Source: Poecilobothrus nobilitatus (Eukaryota; Arthropoda; Insecta; Diptera; Dolichopodidae). From it: DNA of 64,000 nt. The notes below the pieces were generated by a model. The model worked only from the letters and a program-made list of their open reading frames with translations. It was not told the DNA's origin and ran no database searches. Positions 20,695 through 31,027 of the stretch are shown in pieces. The stretch's first letter is position 1, and the number at the start of each line of letters is the position of its first letter. The stretch spans positions 225,330,994-225,394,993 of the forward strand of contig OX352772.1 in NCBI GenBank assembly GCA_947095535.1, read 5' to 3'. The position numbers and the translations under genes were made by a program.

Positions 20695-23625
20695 CGAGAC
20701 TCACATCAATTATCAGGCCATGAAGTGCAGAGAGTAAAAGCTTAATAAGGGGCCAGCTTTTAACAAATTTACACGTAGTCTTATGGAAAAAAATAGGGGG
20801 CCGACTATAAATCTTGAAATAACACAAAAACCATTTACTTTATTCAATGTGGTCCAAAGCGAAAATTAAAGTCGCATCTTTTTTACATAATTCATTAAAG
20901 AAAAATATTTGAATATATAATGTTTTCATTCATAAATATGCATTTAAAAAATTGTCTTCCTTTAAATTTTTTATTTTAAAAGCTTCTTAAAGTTCTTAAG
21001 ATATGAGTCTCGTGAAAGTCGATGAGAGTGTTTTTATAGTACACTACTGGTAAAAAAAAAAAGTGTAGAAATGAAATTTTAATGACAATGTTGATTTAAA
21101 TTTAAACTTAGTAAAAATTTTTATTAAATTTTAAAAATAAAAAATTATTGACTGAAATATAAGTTATTGTGAAATAAGCAATAATTAAATAATATTTATA
21201 TAAGTAATCATTTATAATATCTAAAAAATTTTCCCATTTCCACACCACCTTTGAGGTAGGGAATATGGAGCGTTTTTTTTAAAGTGGTGTTCCCAATAGG
21301 CCTAATCCCCTCAATTCTAAAAAAAAGAGTGTAATATTTATGAAGTAGAAACAAAATATTAATAAAAAAACAATAAATAAAAAAAATATCACAAAATTCA
21401 AAATTAACAAAATATCACGAAATTAAAAAATATCACAAAAAATTATATAACCCTTCTTAATTTTGAAATATTTTTAATTTGCGATTTTGTCTATTAGATT
21501 TTAATATGTCATTTCCCGTTTTGTGTAATTATTTAATAAAATATTTGCAAATGTTTTACTTATTTGGAAAAAAATTATGCGGCTACTATTGCCGCATTTA
21601 CACGTCGATTCCAAATCAATGTCAGTCATACCCAAACAAAGACTATTTAACGTCACTTCAATTAGTATTCTTTTTTGATTACTTTGCTCAAAGAAATTTT
21701 TTTTTAAATTTGTTTCCCGTAAAATCTCCTAAAAAATTGCTGTCGTATGAAATAAAACATAATTTGTCTGATAGTCGGTAAAGAAAGACCTCCTCTGTTA
21801 AGTTCGTCAAAGTAAAATTGCACCCAGCTAGAGAACGATATAAACGGAATCTATTTTCTAAAGAATCAGTTTGTAATTTGCCTAATAAAACATAGTCCAT
21901 TTGAAGCTCCGTTAAGGATAGATGAACTAAATCTATTAATGTTTTAGTAGTGAATACTAAAGCATTGAAAGTGTCTCTCGAAAATCTATTTTTATTATCA
22001 TTTGTATTCCAAACTGATAACCAATGATAATTCTAAATTTAAAGTTGCAACCGAAATAATTATCATTTTGTAAAAAATATAAAATAATATTAGTTTCATT
22101 TTCATTTTACAGAGTTTATATGTATAAAAAATTAAAAAGGGCTATATAAAAAAATAAGATAAAAGACAAAAAAATATAATAATTTATAAAAAACAAAAAA
22201 ACCGTAAATACAAAATTATTTATTTTATTTATTTATTTATTAAGTCTTAAAAAAAAAAAAAATTTTGTGTACAAAAAAGCCAATATTTACAAATTTAGAA
22301 AATCATACTATAATAGGAGTATTTTCAACTTTGACTTAAAATTAAGAGAAAAGAATTAATATTTATTATTAAAAAATTTAGTTGGTGTAGCAAAAATGGC
22401 TAAAAAACCTACTGACACATTTTTTAACGACTTATAACTAGATACTTAAAACTAACCTATAGACTAATTATTAAATTTAGAATTTACATATAGTTAACTT
22501 AGATTATACTAAAAATATTATTTATTAGAGGATTTGAATTGTTAAAGCAGTTCTCTTGAAAAATTGGAAAAAGTCTATCAATTTTGTCTTGACTTGTAGG
22601 CACTTGGGCGATTTCATGTAACCTTGCGGTTGAAAAGCATCTGTTTTTCTTTAGAATTAATTTTAGCACGGAGTTCTGCTTTCTTTGTAAAAGAAGTAAA
22701 TGCGATTTTGCAGAATCCATCCATACGGCGAAAGCGTAGAAAAGAATGCTGCTAAATATCACTTTATGTATTAATAAATTATTGTCCATGCTCAGATACA
22801 ACTTTCTGTTTAAAATTATAAAACTAATTTAACATAAAAAACAAACAAAACTAATTATAATAAGTATTAATTAATTAATTATATCGTATAAAAAAAAATT
22901 TAAAATTACTTATATCTCCTACACCACTACTTTTTTTTTATGGAGTGTATCAAAATATTTAATAATTTGCTTACCAGAATTTGTGACTCCGTTTTTTTAT
23001 GTGCTCGAAATATGGCTGAAAAATACGAGTTGAAAATTAATTTTCTTACAAGAGGAAAGAAAAAATTCTAAATTTTAATTATATGACATTTTTAAAATGT
23101 TTAAATAAAATTAAAAATATTAAAACTCAATTTGATTATAAAAGTACTCACCCATTTCACATACAATTTTTATATAAATTTTAGGTTATGGTTAAAAGCT
23201 TTCAAATAAAACTTTCAATCCCACTCTTATTTTTTGAAAAAAAATTCTCTTCTTCTACTTTTACAAATGTCAAAAAGCAAGCGGAAAAAAATAACTAAAA
23301 AGACCTAAAAGTAATTTTATTAAATATTAAGTTAAAATTACGAGTTGAAAGCTAATTTTTTGATATGTTGTAGGAAAGATTCCAAATTTTATTTTCATAT
23401 AAAATTCGACATATTTTGGGGAATATTTCATAACGAAAACTCGTAATGAAAATTGTTAAAAATGGGCATTTTTTCGAAAAAAAAAACAAAATAATAAGAA
23501 CAAAAAAAAATCTTTTAAAATTAAATTTTAATGTCATTTGTTTGAATGTATGCGAGACTCGATTGCCATTCTCTCACAACTACATTCATGCGTTTTCAGT
23601 TCTTGGCCTGTTTATTTAGGTCTTG
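20695..23625 (-). mobile_element. P-superfamily family B element B2
   Basis: Family B element on the minus strand. It starts CGAGACTCACATCAATTATC at 20695 and ends TTATTTAGGTCTTG at 23625. GTCTAGG (7 bp, or 8 with a shared G) flanks both sides (20688-20694 and 23626-23632). It is the inverted partner of B3 and carries the same internal non-LTR insertion at about 22210-22840, so B2 and B3 descend from one already-interrupted copy. Its transposase remnants (about 21580-22130, minus) include the NYVLL / LENRFRLYRSLAG segment. Confidence 0.7.
22210..22840 (-). mobile_element. Truncated non-LTR 3' end inside B2
   Basis: The minus strand encodes the last 100 residues of a Jockey-superfamily ORF2 (stop near 22499), with HKVIFSSILFYAFAVWMDSA, a basic QRKQNSVLKLILKK stretch and HEIAQVPTSQDKIDRLF, then about 250 bases of 3' UTR ending in a poly-A/TAAATAAA tail. 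Its 5' end is cut off, as expected from incomplete reverse transcription. An inverted copy sits in B3 at 24440-25070. Confidence 0.65.
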
Positions 23626-24439
23626 GTCTAGGCATAACCTACATTAATTTTTAGAAGGCCTGGACAAGACCTAAATAAACAGGCCAAGAACTGAAAACGC
23701 ATGAATGTAGTTGTGAGAGAATGGCAATCGAGTCTCGCATACATTCAAACAAATGACATTAAAATTTAATTTTAAAAGACTTTTTTTGTTCTTATTATTT
23801 TGTTGTTTTTTTCGAAAAAATTCCCATTTTTAACAATTTTCATTACGAGTTTTCGTTATGAAATATTCCCCAAAATATGTCAAATTTTATATGAAAATAA
23901 AATTTGGAATTTTTCCTACAACATATCAAAAAATTAGCTTTCAACTCGTAATTTTAACTTAATATTTAATAAAATTACTTTTAGGTCTTTTAGTTATTTT
24001 TTTTCGCTTGCTTTTTGACATTTGTAAAAGTAGAAGAGATTTTTTTTTCAAAAAATAAGAGTAGGATTGAAAGTTTTATTTGAAAGCTTTCAACCATAAC
24101 CTAAAATTTATATAAAAATTGTATATGAAATGGGTAAGTACTTTTATAATCAAATTGAGTTTTAATATTTTTAATTTTATTTAAACATTTTAAAAATGTC
24201 ATATAATTAAAATTTAGAATTTTTTCTTTCCTCTTGTAAGAAAATTAATTTTCAACTCGTATTTTTCAGCCATATTTCGAGCACATAAGTCACAAATTCT
24301 GGTAAGCAAATTATTAAATATTTTGATACACTCCATAAAAAAAATGTAGTGGTGTAGGAGATATAATTAATTTTAAATTTTATTTATACGATATAATTAA
24401 TTAATTAATACTTATTATAATTAGTTTTGTTTGTTTTTT

Positions 24440-25070
24440 GTGTTAAATTAGTTTTATAATTTTAAACAGAAAATCGTATCTGAGCATAGACAATAAATTA
24501 TTAATATATAAAGTGATATTTAGCAGCATTCTTTTCTACGCTTTCGTCGTATGGATGGATTCTGCAAAATCGAATTTACTTCTTTTACAAAGAAAGTAGA
24601 ACTCCGTGCTAAAATTAATTCTAAAGAAAATCAGATGCTTTTCAACCGCAAGGTTACATGAAATCGCCCAAGTGCCTAAATTCAAGACAAAATTGATAGA
24701 CTTTTTCCAATTTTTCAAGAGAACTGCTTTAACAATTCAAATCCTCTAATAAATAATATTTTCAGTATAATCTAAGTTAACTATATGTAAATTCTAAATT
24801 TAATAATTAGTCTATAGGTTAGTTTTAAGTATCTAGTTATAAGTCGTTAAAAAATGTGTCAGTAGGTTTTTTAGCCATTTTTCCTACACCAACTAAATTT
24901 TTTAATAAATATTAATTCTTTTCTCTTAATTTTAAGTCAAAGTTAAAAATACTCCTATTATAGTATGATTTTCTAAATTTGTAAATATTGGCTTTTTTAT
25001 ACACATAATTTTTTTATTTTTTTTTAAGGCTTAATAAATATATAAATAAAATAAATAATTTTGTATTTAC
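24440..25070 (+). mobile_element. Truncated non-LTR 3' end inside B3
   Basis: Plus-oriented counterpart of the fragment at 22210-22840. It has the same 5' truncation, the same ORF2 C-terminus (now with extra stops) and the same 3' UTR ending in TTAATAAATATATAAATAAA. Presence in both B2 and B3 but not in B1 shows the insertion happened before B2 and B3 separated. Confidence 0.6.
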
Positions 25071-25139
25071 GGTTTTTTTGTTTTTTATAAGTTGTTATAT
25101 TTTTTTGTCTTTTATTTTATTTTATATTTTTTACAAAAT

Positions 25140-25640
25140 GATAATTATTTCCGTTGCAATTTTAAATTTAGAATTATCATTGGTTATCAGTTTGGAATAC
25201 AAATGATAATAAAAATAGATTTTCGAAAGACACTTTCAATGCTTTAGTATTCACTACTAAAACATTGATAGATTTAGTTCATCTATCCTTAACGGAGCTT
25301 CAAATGAACTATGTTTTATTACAAACTGATTCTTTAGAAAATAGATTCCGTTTATATCGTTCTCTAGCTGGGTGCAATTTTACTTTGACGAACTTAACAG
25401 AGGGGGTCTTTCTTTACCGACGGGATCAGACAAATTATGTTTTATTTCATATGACAGCAATTTTTTAGGAGATTTTACGGAAAACAAATTTAAAAAAAAA
25501 TTTCTTTGAGCAAAGTAATCAAAAAAGAATACTAATTGAACTGACTTTAAATAGTCTTTGTTTGGGATGAATGACATTGATTTGGAATCGACGTGTAAAT
25601 GCGGCAATATTTTTTTCCCAATAAGTAAAACATTTGCAAA
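25140..25640 (+). pseudogene. P-element-type transposase, internally deleted (B3)
   Basis: Begins with the FKFRIII block near 25160, then jumps to a later part of the protein: KDTFNALVFTTKTLIDLVHL and LQTDSLENRFRLYRSLAGCN. The LE.RF..YR..G.N pattern is a conserved C-terminal feature of P-type and THAP9-like transposases. A second deletion then joins this to the GGLSLPT region out of frame (25395-25440), followed by HMTAIF and the C-terminal helices in pieces. The deletion endpoints differ from those in B1, like the internally deleted derivatives common in P families. Confidence 0.65.
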
Positions 25641-27439
25641 TATTTTATTAAATAATTATACAAAACGGGAAATAATGACATATTAAAATCTAATAGACAA
25701 AACCGCAAATTAAAAATATTTCAAAATTAAGAAGGGTTATATAGTTTTTTGTGATATTTTTTAATTTCGTGATATTTTTTAATTTTTAATTTCGTGATAT
25801 TTTGTTAATTTTTAATTTTGTGATATTTTTTTTATTTATTGTTTTTATTAATATTTTTGTTTCTATTTATTATTTATTCATAAATATTACACTGTTTTTT
25901 TTTTAGAATTCAGTGGATTAGGCCTATTGGGGATACCACTTTAAAAAAACGCTCCATATTCCCTACCTCAAAGGTGGTGTGGAAATGGGAAAAATTTTTA
26001 GATATTATAAATGATTACTTATATAAATATTATTTAATTATTGCTTATTTCACAATAACTTATATTTCAGTCAATAATTTTTTATTAAATTTTTAAAATT
26101 TAATAAAAATTTTTACTAAGTTAAATTTAAATCAAAATTGTCATTAAAATTTCATTTCTACACTTTTTTTTGTTACCAGTAGTGTACTATAAAAACACTC
26201 TCATCGACTTTCACGAGACTCATATCTTAAGAACTTTAAGAAGCTTTTAAAATAAAAAATTTATAGGAAGACAATTTTTTAAATGCATATTTATGAATGA
26301 AAACATTATATATTCAAATATTTTTCTTTAATGAATTATGTAAAAAAGATGCGACTTTAATTTTCGCTTTGGACCACATTGAATAAAGTAAATGGTTTTT
26401 GTGTTATTTCAAGATTTATAGTCGGCCCCCTATTTTTTTTCATAAGACTACGTGTAAATTTGTTAAAAGCTGGCCCCTTATTAAGCTTTTACTCTCTGCC
26501 CTTCATGGCCTGATAATTGATGTGAGTCTCGGCCTGGACATCGAAATACTTAAATGTGTTTGTGCAAATTGTAAATGCATTGTGAGAAAAAGCTTTCAAA
26601 AATGACATTTCATAAAATTTTTTTTGTTCTTTTCTGTTTTTGTTTTTGTTTAAGAAAAATGCCGATTTTTTAACAATTTTCTTTTCGAGTTTTCGATATG
26701 AAATATTTATCCAAACATGCCAAATTGTATATTAAAATAAAATTTGGAAATTTTTCTTTAACATACCAAAATTTCAGCTTTCAACTCGAAATTTTTAACA
26801 TATTTTCAACAAAATAAAATTTTTAGTTTTTCTCTAGCATTTCATATCGTCGCCATTTAATACTCTCAAAAAATTATGAGAGTACACAATTATAATAAAT
26901 TAGTGAACATAACCTAATAATTTAAAAGCTTTCTAATAAATTGTACTGCAAATTTGGAAAATATATTTTAGTTCAAAGTAAGTTTTTATATTTTTTATTA
27001 TATTAAAAAATTATAAAATTTATAAAAAAATAAAGTTTGAAGTTTTATCTTTATGTCAATAAAAAAATTAACTTTCAAATCATATTTTTCAGCAATATTT
27101 TAAAGAAAAGAAAAAAAGAAGTACCAAATTCCGGTTAAGCAATTTTCGTTTTTTTCTATACAGTCTATAAAAAAAAATTATTGTAAATAGAATATTCATG
27201 TACTTACATGAAATAGAATAATCTTTTTATGAATAAAATTTTAAATTGCAATACTATTATTTTATTTTAAATAACTCTAAATTTTAGTAATATTTTATTT
27301 TATGTACTCATATTTTTGTAGAGTTAAATTTTTGAATTGAATTATTATTTTTAAAAGATTTTATAGTATACCTATTTAAATAAATTAATTCAATTAGTTA
27401 GTGCCTAATATTGCCTTTTTTAATAATTTCCTTAAATAA

Positions 27440-27800
27440 AGTGGGTGGAAAATGTTCGGTTGTTGGGTGTAAATCTAATTATAATAATAGCACGATATCT
27501 GTCGCTAATTTTAAATTTCCGAATAAAGAGCCTTTGAGAAGCTTAAAAGAGCCTTGTACAAAGATCAGACTGGCAACCAACAGCTTATAGTTCCATATGT
27601 AAATTGCATTTTTCAGAATCGTGTTTTAAATTAAATAATGATAAAAGTCTGCGTTTAATACCAGATGCAGTTCCAAGTATTTTCACCAATTACTTGGTAA
27701 ATTTAATAGAAACGAATGATAAAAATTTACGCGATTTCTCTAATTTAGTTTTAAATGTTAGTAAAAAAAATAAATTTAAAATACTGGAAATTATATAAAA
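27440..27800 (+). pseudogene. THAP domain of P-like transposase, frameshifted (A5)
   Basis: The best-preserved THAP exon. The first half reads GGKCSVVGCKSNYNNSTI and NFKFPNKEPLRSL, giving the CxxxxC pair and the FxFP turn. A frameshift follows. The second half reads RSDWQPTAYSSICKLHFSES and DAVPSIF, giving the conserved Trp-Gln-Pro, CxxH and AVPxIF elements. All parts of a C2CH THAP fold are present but in two frames. A stop replaces the downstream catalytic part. Confidence 0.7.
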
Positions 27801-28657
27801 GCCAAAATAATATTGTTTTATATATTTTAGTAGAAAATAATTACTTTAAATGTGATTTTAAATTTAGAATAATAATTAATAACGATCTAAGTTACCTATT
27901 TGGCAGGTAATACAGAAACAAAACAATTTCAAAATATTGAACGATATTGAAAAACGCAAAAAATTAAATATTATTATTGACCAAATTAACCTTTTAGATA
28001 TGAAGTTAACCTTTTAAATATGAAGAACTATATATAGTTGGGATACAATCGTCATGTCATTTTTCATTTTTCCCAAAATTTCCCAAAATTGTTTTTAACT
28101 TTTTTTTAATATTGTTTTGTTGTAAATTAATTATTTTATTTTGTTTTATTAAATTTTATTTTAAATATACCATATTATTTTGTTAAAAAATAATTTATAT
28201 ATTATTTGTATGTATTAATATATTTTTTTTTTATTATTTTAGTTTAAGGTCGCGATACCACTTTAAAAATAATCGCCATATCCCCTAACTCACAGGAAAA
28301 GGCGAAAAATATATTAATATAATATTAATAAAAATTTTAAATAAGTTAACATAAATTAACTTATTGTAAAAAAAATAGTTTATTTTTTGCACTTAAATTT
28401 TATATGCATTCTAATTATTTTTTAAAGCAAATCGATATAACTGCGGTCTTAGAAATTTAATACGTTGTTCTAAAATAATTAATGAAATTTTATTTATACT
28501 TATTTGCTCATAAAAATTTAATTTAAATTATTTGTTCATAAAGATTTAATTTAATTGTTTGCGTACTATACAAATTATTTGTATATATATATTCAGTTGG
28601 CACCACATATTATATGATACCAGTTTTTACTGTTCCATATTGTTTTATTTTAAAATG

Positions 28658-28789
28658 TTAGTTTTTCTTTACATTTAATTTGTTCATACGTTTTACATTT
28701 AATGGTAACTTGGTCATTGGAACTGTATTAGTTTTTTGTATAAATACTCCAATTGCGTGAGGCTTGATTTTTCTGAAGTATTTAAGATA
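28658..28789 (-). CDS. Candidate alternative terminal exon of the MTMR10-like gene
   Basis: A 44-codon open segment (43 residues plus TAA) follows a 90-bp intron with a GTAAGT donor at the end of exon 3 and a TTTGTGTTGAG acceptor at 28790. It is in the correct phase (0). It reads YLKYFRKIKPHAIG and TVPMTKLPLNVKRMN and is followed within 15 bases by AATAAA. It has no recognisable similarity to the continuation of myotubularin GRAM domains. If used, it would give a protein of about 123 residues lacking the phosphatase-like domain. It could equally be a chance open frame in AT-rich DNA. Confidence 0.35.
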   Translation of the reverse strand, partial: YLKYFRKIKPHAIGVFIQKTNTVPMTKLPLNVKRMNKLNVKKN

Positions 28790-28879
28790 CTCAACACAAA
28801 AGTAAATAAAATATGTCAATTATTAATTCAAACTAATTTCAAGTTGAAATTAGATACACAAGTATTTATAAGTACTTAC

Positions 28880-29222
28880 ATAAACTGTATCGCATGGTAT
28901 AAAAGATAATCTAAAATTTGTAACAAACAATTTTCCACATATTCCATTTGTTTCATTTACAGTTTTTGTTGTTGGTGTAACCATAATCACATCTGCAGAC
29001 ACTGTTGCGATTTCTCCTATAAAACAATAATATTGAAAATAATTTTTCTAAGTTTTATTTGATATATTATACCACTTAGGAGTTTTGGGTGAAGTATATT
29101 TTGTTCATCACTCAAAGGCTGAAAGAGTATTAGTTATTTACTATGGTAAAGTTTATAAAAATAATTACCTTTACACAATTTACATAACTTGTAAATGTAA
29201 ACTTTTGACTTCCGCTTATCAT
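28880..29222 (-). CDS. Myotubularin-related protein (MTMR10/12-like), first three coding exons
   Basis: Host gene fragment on the minus strand. Coding exons are 29222-29169 (18 codons, ATG at 29222), 29118-29073 and 29016-28880. They are separated by 50- and 56-bp introns with GT..AG borders, and the phases join exactly. The 79-residue product begins MISGSQKFTFTSYVN and continues HPKLLSGEIATVSADVIM and GKLFVTNFRLSFIP. The F.SY start, the LL.GE.. strand and the G.L..TNF..SF block match the N-terminal PH-GRAM domain of MTMR10/12, the catalytically inactive 3-phosphatase adapter branch of myotubularins, which bind phosphoinositides and partner active family members. Exon 3 ends with GTAAGT in mid-domain. 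No later GRAM or phosphatase exon was recognised in the 28 kb of transposon DNA downstream. MTMR10 versus MTMR12 cannot be settled. Confidence 0.65.
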
Positions 29223-29836
29223 GTTACAACCACTTATAAGATCACTTAAATATTAATATGAATGTTATATTGTCAAAATTCATTTGAAATTTTTTAGTTT
29301 ATTATATTTAAAAAAAAATTGGTTTCAGTAATAAACTTTACACTACAAAACTTGTATGTTAAATGTTTACATAAACTACTAAGCAGAAATTACTGAAAAT
29401 AATTATCCAGAAACAGAAATTTGTTCAAACATTAAAGATACTATCAAATCAACATGCATATATAGATATGTACATTCTTTCGTTGACAATTTACATACAT
29501 ATGTATGTAATATGTATGGATATCAAGTTAAGGATAAAGTATACTTTACGCCGGTGTTAAAAAAAAGGGCCACGTTACTGAGACCCTTCAAAATAGGTCG
29601 AAAACCGACTTTATTTCACTGCTGTACCGGCGCGTGCCTTTTTTTCGAGTTTTTTTTGGATTATTTTCCGAAATATTTAAATTTTAAAATTATAGCCATA
29701 CAAAAATACTTTTTTACCATTTATGTACTATACCATACTATACTAATGTATAATGGAGTATTGGAATTGGCTGCAGGCTGATTAACATTTGACTAAGGCT
29801 AATAAACCCATGAATATTTAAAAAGGTACTGTAAAC
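29223..29836. other. Upstream region of the MTMR10-like gene, with a small hairpin
   Basis: No further exon was recognised. The stretch should hold the 5' UTR and promoter of the minus-strand gene. It includes a possible small palindromic element at 29549-29632, with 7-bp ends CGCCGGT and ACCGGCG and an inner GGTCG/CCGAC stem. It is more GC-rich than its surroundings. A plus-strand open frame across it (29512-29781) shows no family resemblance and is probably spurious. Confidence 0.35.
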
Positions 29837-30742
29837 CAGTGTTGTTATAGAATTTTTTTTCAAATCGTACACTAGATCGTTTCAAAATCGTATTTATCGT
29901 ATTTTGTATTTTGCAATGACTACCAGTGTTGGCACTTCAAAATTTTCAATCCGGTCAAATTTGAACGTTTGACTGGAAAAAATTTTAAAAAATGTGGTCA
30001 AAAAATTCAGTCAACAAGTTTTTGGTGTAAAATCCTGTCAAAAAACCGTTCAAAATAAAAACTTTATTAAGAAATCGGGCTAACCTTTTGTTGCTGTATT
30101 TATGAAGTGGTAAAATACTTAAATAAAAGAAAAAATAATTTTAAAAATAAACAATATGTATTTTATAAAATAAACAAAAAAAAATTACTTCATAAATTCA
30201 ACAAAAACCTTATTTCATAAATATAAATATAATTATACTTTGGGCATTGCAAAAAATAATTTAGCTTGAATTTGGTAACTTAGCTATATAATATACATAT
30301 ATCTTTAAATATAAGAACATAATAAACAAAAAAATTATTTCATAAATAGAACAACGTACCTTATTTGCGAGAAAGTACGTTCTACATTTGCAGAAGAATG
30401 GGACAAGAATAATAAATGAAAAATAAATTTTGGCATCAACGGAAATGAAAACTGCCCATCATTTCTCTTAATTCTAGAAATTTGGTTCCAAAACTCTTTA
30501 ACCGTGAATTATTGAATATTGATGAAAATTGTATATTATATAGTTGTAACTTGTAACAATATTATTCTAACTACATATATATATGTATGTACATATTTTT
30601 TTGTTTTGGGTCAAAATAATATTTTCCCTTGTTTTGGGTCAAAATCGTATTTTTTTCTCAAAATAAGACTAAAAATCGTACATCGTATTTTACCTTTGAA
30701 ATTCGTACAAAATACGATAAATAAGACGCTATAACATCACTG
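29837..30742 (-). mobile_element. Non-autonomous hAT element with perfect 8-bp TSD
   Basis: 906-bp element with TIRs CAGTGTTGTTATAG (left) and CTATAACATCACTG (right). CTGTAAAC flanks it exactly at 29829-29836 and 30743-30750. CAGTG ends and an 8-bp TSD are typical of hAT transposons. Subterminal ATTTATCGTATTTTGTA repeats occur near both ends. A C-terminal transposase remnant lies near 30350-30530 (minus). Confidence 0.8.
30350..30530 (-). pseudogene. hAT transposase C-terminal (dimerisation) remnant
   Basis: The minus strand reads VKEFWNQISRIKRNDGQF, then a short linker and SHSSANVERTFSQIRYV. The SSAN.ER.FS.IR pattern is the hallmark of the hAT family C-terminal dimerisation region. Only about 55 codons remain and the rest of the transposase is absent, so the element would need a transposase in trans. 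Confidence 0.7.
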
Positions 30743-31027
30743 CTGTAAACCCATGAATTGTAAAACTAAAAAGTATGTATAGTTGTATAAAATTCAAAAT
30801 CAAATTTTGAAATGATAAAAAAGAAAGGGTTGTACAAAAAACTTTTAGGTACTCCAGATAATTCAAATTTACATAAAATAAAATATTCACATTTTTATGT
30901 TGAAAACATAAAAAATTAATTCTAACTTTTTTAAATGAAAAAGTAAACATATTTTATCATTTATTTCAATATTTAATGGATTTTAAACCTAAATGTCAAC
31001 ATTTTTAGTAATTTCAACATGTAAATA

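Larger units (their letters stand above)
23666..26531 (+). mobile_element. P-superfamily family B element B3, with 8-bp TSD
   Basis: Flanked by GCCTGGAC on both sides (23658-23665, 26532-26539). That octamer occurs once in the intact family A end, so B3 inserted into A5. The left end (AAGACCTAAATAAACAGG) has lost or changed its first bases relative to B1. The right end is ..GATGTGAGTCTCG. It contains the non-LTR fragment at 24440-25070 and a deleted transposase (25140-25640). B2 (minus) and B3 (plus) form a palindrome of about 5.8 kb with the 33-bp A5 end at its centre. Confidence 0.75.
23633..28440 (+). mobile_element. P-like family A copy A5, split by B3, right end missing
   Basis: Its left TIR starts CATAACCTACATT at 23633, directly after the GTCTAGG repeat that ends B2. 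After 33 bases it is interrupted by B3 (23666-26531). It resumes at 26540 with ATCGAAATACTTAAATGTG and runs through the THAP exon (27440-27800) and the ..GCGATACCACTTTAAAAATAA block (near 28250). It ends abruptly near 28440 without a right TIR, where host-like sequence begins. Confidence 0.7.

Noticed and set aside
29512..29781. 89-codon open frame upstream of the MTMR10-like gene
   Set aside because: Crosses a small palindrome, has no domain, and ends in AT-rich noise. Likely chance.
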